Shown piece after piece: positions 48,178-59,100 of a stretch of 64,000 nt of DNA (within the stretch, counting starts at the first letter, position 1; the number at the start of each line of letters is the position of its first letter). The notes beneath the pieces were generated by a model that did not search any database, was not told the DNA's origin, and saw only the letters and a list, made by a program, of their open reading frames with translations. Position numbers and translations under genes: made by a program. The stretch is from Branchiostoma floridae (lineage: Eukaryota > Chordata > Leptocardii > Amphioxiformes > Branchiostomatidae). Location: assembly GCF_000003815.2 (NCBI RefSeq), contig NC_049981.1, positions 8,562,204 through 8,626,203 of the forward strand, in the 5' to 3' direction.

Positions 48178-50068
48178 GACTCCGGCGTTTGTGCTGTGTT
48201 GTAAGGTACGGCCTGGCACCTAACCTTTGGCACATCAAAGTTCGTTTGTAGGCGGGGACGAATTCTGCGTTTGTGTAACTCATTTAGATAAGATTAAACA
48301 TTTACAGGTGTCCCGGCATATTTAAAGCGTGGTGTTTTTCACCTGAACTAAAATTAGAATTAGAAATATAAACTAGAATTAGGCATATATAAAATGGGCA
48401 CATTGCATGCACCTTTATCGACTCAGCATAAGTCCCTACTACACTACAAAAACAACACTGAAATAAAAGAGTAACATTTGGTGACACCAACATTGACTTA
48501 AGATATCGATTTTTTTAGCTTGTCTCTAGTTAAGATATCGGGGTTTGTATAGCTCGTACAGGAGGTGCCAGGTACTTGTCCGCGCTCCCATCCCTCGTCT
48601 ACATGCTTTCGGTAGATGCTGCATTCGGACGTTTCCTCTTAAGCAGCGACCGCCCGAGATCCTTTCTCCTTTTGACACAATGCTTTAGCCAACAAATCAA
48701 CAAAAACAGTGACAGAGACGACTTTTCACATTTTGCATTTTTTTTTTCTCTTACACAACTATGCCTATGCCAAGTATTGCATGTTTTAAAGTCACGTGTT
48801 CCACAGATTTGTCCTGGAGCATGTAGTGTTCACGTGGACTTTGATGTACTTTGATTGTACGACAGGTTCGTTCTAACCGTGCACAAAGGTTACTCAACCT
48901 TCGTTCTTATTGGCGTGTTTGTTTTGTGGTTGGTGTGAGCAGACGAAAATACGCCTGTTATCGTCACTGCAAATTTATTTTGTCACAGTGAGAGCTCGGC
49001 AAGGGATGTACACATCATGATGGGAGTGAGTGTTCAACATAATCATCAACCATTTTTGTTATGATTCGCTGATAAGGAGTTCGTCTGGTCGGGATTTCAA
49101 AAACAAATGAAAGATTCATAATTTTCTTTGGTAACGTCGCTTGAATGATATGTACTTTGAGCCAGCCCATTTTTTGGTGTTGGAAATTACAGTGTAACTT
49201 TTATTCAGGATATGTACTTAAGTGAAGCCAACGCAATGAAATGGTTGACATGGACACAATGTGGGGGACACTTGACGTGTCAGGGTTAAAAAGTCATCTG
49301 CAGTCAGCCTGTTTATACCAAAAGGTAATTATACAGATGGTAATACAATCAACTCTTTCTTTGCGTTGGCCAACGTTTGCGTAAGACATGAAAGAAATAA
49401 TTTCAATGAATTTTCATTTAGCTACTCATTCATTGGAGCAATTACTTTATGACTAATGTCTCACTGTGCCAGGTTAACGCGTCGTCCTCGTAATCCATAC
49501 AACATGTAGAGCTTTTGTAAATTAATTGTTTCATCTTGTCTGGTTGATTTTGCAGATAAAGCTGTAATTAGCTTGATAAATGATAGCCTCTGTGTCAAAA
49601 GTATATATGAATTGCATGTAATTAAGTCCTTTTCTCTGGCATATGATCATGTTTATATTTTCCTCTTTACTTATGCAACTGGCTGGCATATTTACATAAT
49701 CTATGTATTGTTATGTACACAGTGCTGCGCTGTTGTTCCTTGGTGGCGGGAAGTTAGATGACCAAACATGGTCAGGATATCTGCTGGGTAACCGGGCTAA
49801 TAAGACAGGGTACTGTTTCTTTGTCCATTGAGCAGGTTGTTCCCTGGTTTATTGATTTTGCAATTAATGATCGGGGAAAGGCGGCAAATGGTTGTTTTTG
49901 CTAAGCCTTGTAAACATCTTTATCAAGTCTACTCTACCTTATAAAAGTGTAAAACAGAAGAAAAAAAACCATTGAAAAAATGCAATTGGTAATGTATTAG
50001 ACGCCATAATTTCGCTCACAATATAAGCTTTAGAGCCTTTTCAGCGTATTATAAGGCAACATATGTAG
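48178..50068. other. Upstream flank of gene A
   Basis: The proximal promoter candidates lie within 150 bp of the ATG. From about 48500 to 50068 I see no convincing exon, repeat or RNA gene. Confidence 0.5.
48286..48326 (-). promoter_or_regulatory. Possible core promoter region of gene A
   Basis: About 110-150 bp upstream of the gene A ATG there is a GATA-type site (AGATAAGATTA on the plus strand at 48286-48296) and, further upstream, a TATA-like TTTAAATA on the minus strand (48319-48326). Transcript data would be needed to place the start site. Confidence 0.3.
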
Positions 50069-50404
50069 CCTGGGTACCTTTTTTAATTTTTTTTTATTGG
50101 TAAACATTTAAAAGAACAAGACACAGTGATGATGTACTCTAGCAGAGCTAATATTATCATCACCACTGGGACATTTGAAAATAAAATAGACAATGGACAA
50201 TACAATGTGTAATAGAATGAAATAAAGTACAGCAGTGGAGTTAAGTACCTTCCGAAAAGAAGTTCGTTCGGGCGTTCATTATAGACTATATACAGTCGCT
50301 TCCAGCCATGAAATTCATAATACAGTCTGCATATGTCGCTTTTTTTGCTGTTCCGAAGCGAAATTGGGAGCGAACTGCTATCCGTATGGTACCCAGGTTA
50401 CGAC
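50069..50404. repeat. Possible MITE with TAGCCTGGGTACC ends
   Basis: TAGCCTGGGTACC at 50069 is mirrored by GGTACCCAGGTTA at 50389. No clear target duplication or coding frame. Intergenic. Confidence 0.45.
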
Positions 50405-50467
50405 ATATGAACTTCGCAATAAAAAATTTGAAGATTTTCAGTTTGAAGATTTCAGACAGATTTCCCT

Positions 50468-51354
50468 AAAGGTGGGATCACACGTGCGTATATATTTAAG
50501 TCCGTATGAGGCGCGCATGGGAGTATCTGCCTCCACCAGGCTCCACAGGTCGTTGTAGAAATAGACAATTGGACAAACAGGTAACATGTCAGACGAGTTA
50601 GCTGGGTCGCTAACCATACTTCTCGGTAAGCTAACTCATCTGGCATGTTATGTATCTATATTTGTCCAATTTGTACTATTTTTCCCGTGACCTGTGGAGC
50701 CTGGTAGAGACTAAGAGCTTCATACGCAGCTCAAACGGACTCGAGTATATACGAGGGGCATTCAATAAGTAATGTCCCTGACCCATTTCCCTTAGCAGGA
50801 GATTAATGAAACTTGGCACAGTTATTAGTCTTTCTCTTCATAGGAACCACCCAGAGTTTTGCATTTCTCCCATCATTTGATGTAGCTCTGGACACCGTTC
50901 TTGTAGGACATCCCAGGTTGGTCCTCCGACAGATGCCTCATCAATGGCAGAAGAGGGACGACCAGGTCTGGGAGCTGTTTCCACAGACTTCCGGCCTTGT
51001 TTGAATTCAGGATGCCAGCGTTTTACAAGGTCATCTGATGGGGCATCATCACCATAAGTTTTTTTTTCATTTCATCAAAAGTCCCCTTTAGTGTGCGTCC
51101 TTTCAAATACAAAAACCGGATCACTGCGCGGCACTCAACTTGCTCCATTTCACACCTGGTCCATTTCACACCTGACTCAGTTCAAACACCAGTAAATTAG
51201 TAACCACAATTAGTTCAGAGCTGTTTTTTGCAACATAACCCATAGAGATATGAATCATTACACATGCAAAATTTCATTTAGATCAGACAACTGGAAGTGG
51301 GTCAGGGACATTACTTATTGAATGCCCCTCGTACGCATGTGTGACCCCACCTTA
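50468..51354. mobile_element. Inverted-repeat MITE (outer element) carrying a mariner insertion
   Basis: Outer ends read AAGGTGGGATCACACG on the left and CATGTGTGACCCCACCTT on the right, an imperfect inverted repeat. Inside the left half, 50530-50710 is itself a foldback: CCACCAGGCTCCACAGG pairs with CCTGTGGAGCCTGGTAG. The mariner-derived copy at 50752-51331 sits near the right end. Confidence 0.7.
50752..51331 (-). mobile_element. Deleted mariner-family transposon with transposase N-terminal remnant
   Basis: Perfect ~34-bp terminal inverted repeats (CGAGGGGCATTCAATAAGTA at the left and its complement at the right) flanked by TA. The minus strand keeps pieces of a mariner transposase: MEQVECRAVIRFLYLKG, then GDDAPSDDLVKRWHPEF and ETAPRPGRPSSAID, with frame changes. 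At 580 bp it lacks the DDD/D catalytic part. Confidence 0.85.
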
Positions 51355-51620
51355 AGATGGACGTGCACGTCGCGTTTGTTGACCTTACGCGCGCATTTAA
51401 CACAATAGATCATGCTAGTCTCCTTCGCAGTCTGTCTCAGCTTGGAATTAGGCAGGATCTGTGGAGATGTCTTAGTAAATAAATATATATATATCTGAGC
51501 AACCGTGTTCAATGTGTAAAATGGGGATGAACATTTTTTCATCTCCAGCCGTTCGTGCAGGTACACCTCATGGGGGAATCCTGTCACCGACACTCTTTAT
51601 CATCGCTATGAAGAAACTTG
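51355..51620 (+). mobile_element. Degenerate reverse transcriptase fragment
   Basis: HVAFVDLTRAFNTIDHASLL, SQLGIRQDLWRCLSK, YLSNRVQCVKWG and, after a frame change, RAGTPHGGILSPTLF: the palm of a LINE RT with frame breaks. Intergenic between genes A and B, right after the nested MITEs. Confidence 0.65.
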
Positions 51621-51653
51621 ATCCTGGAATGCCGCCCAGTATAACAAAAGATT

Positions 51654-52106
51654 TTAACAAATGCATTTACAAACATCCAAAATACATTTAACTATATTCA
51701 ACATGCAATACCTTTTTCCAAAAATCTTTGATATCATATGTATTCTGTTTTTGTTTGGTTCTGTATCAGGTGAGGTATCTATCATTCTGGCTGTAATATA
51801 CTTGCCAAGTTCCTTTCGTTCAACAAACAGATACACTACCCCCATACCCTCATAACAAAGCTTGAATACCATGGACGGCTTGCACACAGGTTTTTTCACG
51901 TATATATCTGTCATGTTCAGCTTTCTCAACTTGTAAAAACAGGATGGAATACTAGACATAGGATGCTTTTCAAGACAAACTAGCTCAACCGTTTCCATAG
52001 CCTTCTTAGCAAAGGCAATAAATGAGTTGAACATTACATCGAAGCTCAAATCAAAGCCTTTAACGTTTTGAAACTGCTGAAAATTTGATGCAGGCGGAGA
52101 CGACAT
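51654..52106 (-). CDS. Unrecognised single-exon open frame, 150 codons
   Basis: ATG at 52106 to a stop at 51654. Starts MSSPPASNFQQFQNVKG and includes FNSFIAFAKKAMETVELVCL and several Cys near the end. It lies between the end of gene B and the start of gene A and ends beside a reverse-transcriptase scrap. No family recognised. It could be a small intronless gene, an exon, or a transposon remnant; chance is also possible in AT-rich DNA. Confidence 0.3.
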   Translation of the reverse strand: MSSPPASNFQQFQNVKGFDLSFDVMFNSFIAFAKKAMETVELVCLEKHPMSSIPSCFYKLRKLNMTDIYVKKPVCKPSMVFKLCYEGMGVVYLFVERKELGKYITARMIDTSPDTEPNKNRIHMISKIFGKRYCMLNIVKCILDVCKCIC

Positions 52107-52512
52107 CAATATAAACGAATAGACATGACGCTACGACTAAGCTATTCTTCACGATTCAATGTAACTAAGACAATCTACGCAATAAAAAGTAATATTGTCA
52201 CAGGCAGTAGACAAATGAATCGCTTCTGATTATACAACCATTTTATAAGTGCAACTCATTACATCCGTGTGAGACAATGACATGTTTTACTGTACCGTAT
52301 TTTGGGTTAAGGCCAACTTATAAACCTTGCCCCTTTCCAACGCCTGGTATGACTTGGTATTATTCTATGCTGATGTCTAAAACCATATCCTGTATTCAAA
52401 ACCACATCCTGATGTATATACAGTTATCATTACGTTGAAGGAAAATTACTGTACTATTCAGCTTTATGACCCAATAGTCATATCATTTTAGTACAATGCT
52501 TACCTTTTCTAA

Positions 52513-52800
52513 GTGTACACGGATCAACACGTCACCGGAACGTACTGCGCCTGCGCGAAAAGTATAGACATGCTAAACCTTGCTAAACCCCCGGTTTACT
52601 AAAGGGCCGCATTTAAGAAAGTACGTGCGTATATAAGGGTAAAATCCCGTGTACGTTTTGCATGAAACCATGTCTCTAACATATTCTGTGCAACAAGCGG
52701 GATTTCAATGCAACGTTGACCAAACCAAGCCCCCAAACACCAGGGTTCGCGCAGGCGCAGTACGTTCCGGTGACGTGCTACACGGATCACATCTTCAACT
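52513..52800. repeat. Inverted-repeat element with GC-rich ends
   Basis: ACGTCACCGGAACGTACTGC at the left is found reversed as GCAGTACGTTCCGGTGACGT at the right, both continuing into CGCCTGCGCGAA. Likely a MITE just downstream of gene B. Confidence 0.65.
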
Positions 52801-52980
52801 GTCACTGTCAACGTGTTCAGGATCAATCATGCAAAACGTAAACTCGCGAGAGTTATAGACACGTGATCTTATAGACACATTATCTTAAAAGTGGTCAAAC
52901 GTGCCAGGAAGGTTATAACGGCCAGCTTGTCTCTTTAGGCACACAACCCTCTTGCCGAACGTGAGAAATAGCTTCACAGA

Positions 52981-53147
52981 TCACACGGCAGTTGAGCTTG
53001 TCGGCAACTCGTAGTTGTCTTCACTTCCGCAAGAGGGCGTTAGTAGACCGTCAGGATCGCTGCTGATGTCAGAGTTTCCTTCAGAGGTGAGGGCTAGCTC
53101 TTCATAAGGCACCATTCCTTCGTTTTCAGGGGGATACAGCCCAGCTT
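52981..53147 (-). CDS. Gene B last exon and stop codon
   Basis: Phase 1 start after GTTTTATAG; ends with TGA at 52983-52981. Encodes [18 protein letters not shown], an acidic Ser-rich stretch ([10 protein letters not shown]) and [11 protein letters not shown]-stop. Tyr sites (YPP, YEEL, YELP) and a T-A-V C-terminus (class I PDZ-ligand form) suggest a signalling tail. No polyadenylation signal was identified. Confidence 0.85.
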
Positions 53148-56100
53148 CTATAAAACGGGACAATAAAAAGGAACTGACATGCGGCGAAGAAGAATAAGAA
53201 AAACGAAAATACCAGTAAATGGTTAATGCAAACATGCTCTGCGCAAGTGCGTGCAAACCTACAAGGCAATACAGCCACGAAATTAACCACATCAATGTTT
53301 CGTTTATTCAATCAATAAATAGCTTTTTAAAGGGGGCATGCAGGGAAATATCCTTTGTATTTATTTGTTTGTTTCAGCAAAACCATATTTAAAGATTTCA
53401 TTCAGAACTGCAAGCAATTCGACAAAAAGGAAACCAAGGAAACAAATTGAGAACATACAAAACATTCAAAGAGACATATGAAAGAGAAACTTATCTTAGC
53501 ATCTCAAGCTTTGAACATCGCAGAGCTATGTGTAAATTTCGCATAAGTGACCATCCATTACATATAGAATCCGGCAGGCATAACCGTACTCCTTTAAATG
53601 ATAGAACATGTAAATTCTGTGACCACTTGTATGTCGAAGACGAGACACATTTTTTACTAGAGTGTACATTATATGAATACGAACGCCAATCCCTATTTAA
53701 TACTTTACAAATAGACAATAACTGTAAGAAAATGTCAAAACAAGACTTGTTTAAGTACTTGATGTTATACAAGGACGACCATGCTATTGACACAATATGT
53801 AAATATGTCTCCATGTGTTTCAAAAAGAGAGAAGAACATGTTTAGATGCAGCCATTAGAGATTGTGACACATAGTATATTAGTTCCTTTTCCATTTAGAC
53901 TAGTTTAAAATCATTGTATAAGTTTAGTTTTTCCTCTGCGTCCATAAGACCACATGTGGTCCTTTTGTGTATTTAGCCCTCGGGCATGAATATGCAATTA
54001 AGATTATCATATCATTACAATGTAAGACTCAAACAAGCGCCGAAAATATAAAACTTGTCAATGGCTTGTAAGTACGTCCTACCCGAACGCATACAAAATT
54101 GCAATAAACAAAATAAAGTATTCAAGAAGACATCGAATCTGAACGCCGAATTGGTGAGATACAAAAAAGACGTGTTACCGCGCTGAATGTGAGCGAGCGA
54201 ATCCGCTACCCATTGATTGACGTCGCCGTCCTTGACGTCGGAGACCATGGTGGAGTCGGGAACAATGGCGAGGTATTCCTGGTAACGGAAGGAAAGAAAT
54301 AGCTGATAGTTTTAGATGATCACATGGGCCCCTGAAGTCCCGTCACAAATCAAGAATGGAGCTCGATCGACGTGCCAGTGAGCTCCAAATGGAAATTTTC
54401 GGCCGAAGAACGGCCGACGTCCTGGCGATTACGCAGGCTTCGGGCGACGTTTGTAGGTCGCTTGAAGCTGAGCTTAAATTCAATGCGGCATCGGCGACGA
54501 CTTTTGAGCTCGTCGAGCTCGTCAACGGGTATCCAGATGGATCTCTCGTAGCTCTCCCGAGTAACGGCAACAGTCGCACAATACTCGGGCGGCAATCCGA
54601 CGATTGTAGAACCCTTCTTTTTAGGCCTCGTGCCAACCTCGCTCGGGCTTCCTACAATAATTGGCAAACTGTCGTCGGCATTCTGCCCGGCTTTTGACAA
54701 GTTGGGCTGGCTTCGTGTTGGTGTCTGTGGGAGTTTGGACGGGCTACGACTGAACTCCTCCTGTCAGCCTACCGATTTGACACCTGGGTTGAAAGTGTGC
54801 TCGCCAATTTGAGATTTGATTGCTTTGCAACTCCAAAAGACTATTCCTTTTAAGGTTGTTTATATATAAAACATAATGATGGTATGGTTCATAACATATG
54901 ATAAGGAATACCGTATCAATTTGTCACAGAATCTGACTAACTTTTATAATAAAAACTACATTGATTAAAAATGAAATGACACCAGGGACAATACTTCCCT
55001 GGTTTGGTGTGTCAACTTACATCTTTAGTGAACTTAAACTGCATGTAATACAGCTTCACTTTCTGAGTCGGCATTTATTTCTCCACAAATGAATAAGTTT
55101 GAATCAGAAATTCATTACAAACGTAATAAAAATCTCTGAAATAACACTGTTTGTTATATCACTTGTTTCAGAAAGTTTTTGTTTTGATGTGCGTTAAAAA
55201 TATTTTTCAGGCAGTCAACGTCAGACGCTGTCATGCAGAGTATTTGCCGAAGCACGCCCATGTGTCGGCCGGGCGTCGACATCCTTGCCTTATCAATTAT
55301 CGACGGCCCGCTAAAGCTCGGGCGGCGTTCGCTCGGGTGATTTTGAAATTCGGCGAGTTCCGGCTAATATGCAAATTCGGACTTGATTTGTGACGCCGGC
55401 TTTGCCGATAACTTTCGTGTTCCTCTGTCATTTGTTCTAGCACTATTCCACGCTGCAGCTAGGGTTTCGCTGCTAACGATGCGTTCTTAAACGTAAAGAA
55501 TTGTCTTACATACGGTGCCAGACGTATATACACGTTGTAGTATTAATAGTAGTAGACTGGTTTGTTAAGCAATAAGCATAATAATCCTACTGGCAGCCTA
55601 AGAGGCTGAATTGCGAGGACATTACAACCACGTTCCATGCAAAATACATCAATTAGAAAACTTAATGAACGACGTTAAAACAATGAGTCAATAGTTACTA
55701 GTTAGAATACAATATCGAACCAATACGAATTTGTTATGTTCAAAGAATTCCACTATTTACAGACTTAGACTTTATATAAACACGTACGAAACATAGTTGT
55801 CGTGTATAATATTTGACAAATAAACTTGGCACAAAAAAATTTGGAATAATCAACTTTGGTCGATAGCATTTCCGTTATTTATCAATTTCAATGTATTGGA
55901 AAGCTTGTCAGCTACTAACGTACAGAAGTTAACCTCCGTGTGTTTTATACATACCCTGTTCTTGGACAGCATATAGTCTAGCTCGGTACACAGCTCAGCG
56001 AATGAGGGTCTCGCCCCGGAGTTCTCCTGCCAGCACTTCAACATGATAGCATATCTACACAAAAGGATCATTTAATTTGAGAGTCAAATGAAATCAAAGG

Positions 56101-59100
56101 TTACTAAATCCACATGCACTATGATTTCAAATCAAAATTGACACTGTCATTTGTTCTCCAAGACCTACCAAGATATCAAGTATTATTACAGTCAGTCCAT
56201 TTGCTCGCCAAACTATGCGGAGCAAGAAACAGGCAGACTGAAAGACAAGGAGCAATGCCAAAACGATACCTCCAATCAAGTCTCTTTACGAGAGGTAACT
56301 ATAGCCACTATAGCTTTACAGAAGCAAAATGAATTCTGAAAACCCACAGTTCCTCGTTGCAGCCAGTTGGTCGGAGCATCCTGAAGCCAGTCTTTAGCAG
56401 CTCACACACGCGCTCGGGCGGGATGCCTGGGTAGGGAGTGGCGCCTGGAATATTCATGGTATCAGTTCAGTTCAGTTCATCCTCATATGAGGTGCCATTT
56501 ACAATGTCTCACCATGCATTTCTATCTAGCATGGCGGCTAGCAAGTTGTAGTCCTTTAACCCAACCTCCTCCTCCAAAACTTTCTTAAGTGTCAGGTTCG
56601 GTCGTCCCCTTTTTCTCTTTGCGTCAGGTTCCCGGAGGAGAACTTTGACGGCCATCTCCTCATGACGTGCTACATGGCTAACAAGAGCCAGTCTTCTTTT
56701 TTGAATAGTTCTAGTGATCGGGGGAAGTCCATTGTACAGTTTTTTGTTTCGTGTGAATTTCATAAGGTTCATGCGTTTTCGCATAGTGATTCGTGCGTAT
56801 CACATAGTGTTCGTACGAATCTCATAGGTTTTGCAAATGCTTAGGCATTCCAGATATTGATTTTAACAGAATTAGTCGCGCCTGTTCGCACTGATCCGTA
56901 TCTGCCTCCTCCCATTTTTGCGTCTAGTTCGCGCCCTTGTTGACCATGGGCAAAAAATCTTAGCCAAAGAATCAGACTTTCGGGTAACAGGGAAAAGCCA
57001 ATCTTCATCAAGGCTTTACGACCATTCCTCGACAGAGACGGAGGCGTCATGGACCTCCTGCAACTTGGTCCAATATTCACCGCGTCACTCGTTCGATCTT
57101 CATAAGGCCACAGCGAGTGAATTTTATCGTTGACATCCGCGCGTTAATTGATTTTTGCTAAACACATTTTTCTTCTTTGGAGATGACGAAAAATTGCCAA
57201 AATGAGCAAATATGTTGTGTTGCCTAATAATGGTACTTGTAGAAGTGACATTACTTCATTACTATTACAGTCAAGGTACCAATGACTGTAGTCGTAGAAG
57301 AGGTACCAATGACTGCAGTTGTAGAAGTGAAACAAGTTGGATAGTTGTACAAGTGGCACCAATATGGAAACCATGAGTGTAGTAGTGATACCAGTCTACC
57401 ACACTAGTGTCACTTTCACTACACCAGTGCATGTCTTGAATACGGGAATGGATGTCTTGTTAGCAGTGATGCTATGTTTTTACCCTTTAATTCTTGTTAA
57501 CGTTACAATACGTGTTTTTTGTATCCATCTTGTTTTTTTTTCACTAGCTCACTACATGTGCAGTATGAAGAGGATGTCATCCATAGATTTACCTGCGTGA
57601 CGTCAGACAAGCTGTGCAGTTTCACCGCTCATTTCTTGACATAGACTGGAATTAAACTGTTGAAAATTTGGGTGAGTCCAATTTTCTGTTGGAAATTATA
57701 TTTCAACTTTGACCAGTATGAGCTCTTCCAACACAGATAACTTTCGAGTCAGAAATGGTTTTAGCTGGTGTTTTGTAAACTGAATAGGCATAATACCTTG
57801 AACCTTGAACGTGGACATCTGAGATGCCCTCACGGGTCAAAATGGAGGCATAATACAGTTGTATGGGAATACATGAAATATACAATAGGTTTTGCTTACC
57901 CAATGTGACGATTTCCCAAAGGAGTACTCCAAACGCCCACCTGCGGGTGACATGAATTCCGTTATTGTGGTACATATATATGAAAAGAAACCTACATAAC
58001 GTTAACGAAATAAATATGCAGAAAGATTGGGTACAAGGAATACAGAGAAAACATACACATCACTTTTCGTGGTGTAGACGTTGTCGAACAGTGACTCAAT
58101 CGCCAGCCATTTCACCGGTACACGTCCCTAGTACAGCAGAGAAAGTAGAAGAGTTAATATCTTACTTGATCCAAAATCCAATCGGACATTATATTATAAC
58201 AACATAAGATCGGCACATTTACTGTTACAGGATACCATATGAAATGCTCTTTTGCATTAGATGTAAAAGAAGTGACTTTATATTATCTAAGAAATAGGTT
58301 AAAGAAAGGTTAATTTTTTTTTTTAAGGACAGGATGATAGAATCGCATCTTATTTACAACAGGCTCGGAAAAAATTCACACATCCTTGCAAAGTATGGTT
58401 GGGTGTCATGCAACTAACAATGGTCCACCACAAAGGACCCATTTGTATAGCCAGCAGTGAAATCTAAAAATATACAGAGGCAACAATAGGGCTTACTTTT
58501 ATTGGGGCAATAAACTAATTTTATAATTTGGCAAAGTTTACAAATATTTGAAAATGTGAAAGAATCACACAGAAGTTTGACAATTATCAAAATAAAAAAT
58601 ATTTTTGTACAATAACTTTCAAAGCGTTTCTAAATTTTCGTTTATTTTTATTGTGGCTTAGATATTCTTTTATTCAAAATAATTCAAACTCATTACAAAT
58701 CTCACCTAAAAACCCTCATGGTGACTTGGATTGGACTCTATGTTTGATTTAATGTGACTTTTTTTAGCATGATATTATTGCTTTTATCATTATCTATCCC
58801 TATGTTTCCTTTGATTTGACTTTTCGGTAAGGTACAATCTCTAGTAGATTTTTCCAGTATGACCTATCCTTCATAGCAGACACTAAACAAGTCCCTGATA
58901 TTCCAATGGCTCTTTCTATCATTGACACCCCATTCAGGAGTTAACTTCTCTGTTTGATTGACACAGATCTTTGTGGTGAACACAATTACGAAAATATAGT
59001 CTTCATTCAATGTAGATTTGAGTGGTAGCAGTCGCTTGAAATGAGGCGTAACTTTGTCAAGTACTTTGCTGTTGCACCCCTTGTAGCACCATCCTCCTTG

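Noticed and set aside
54343-54812. Three overlapping open frames (97-116 codons) in GC-rich sequence
   Set aside because: Overlapping frames on both strands reflect GC composition of the transposon-like block; no known domain or splice sites.
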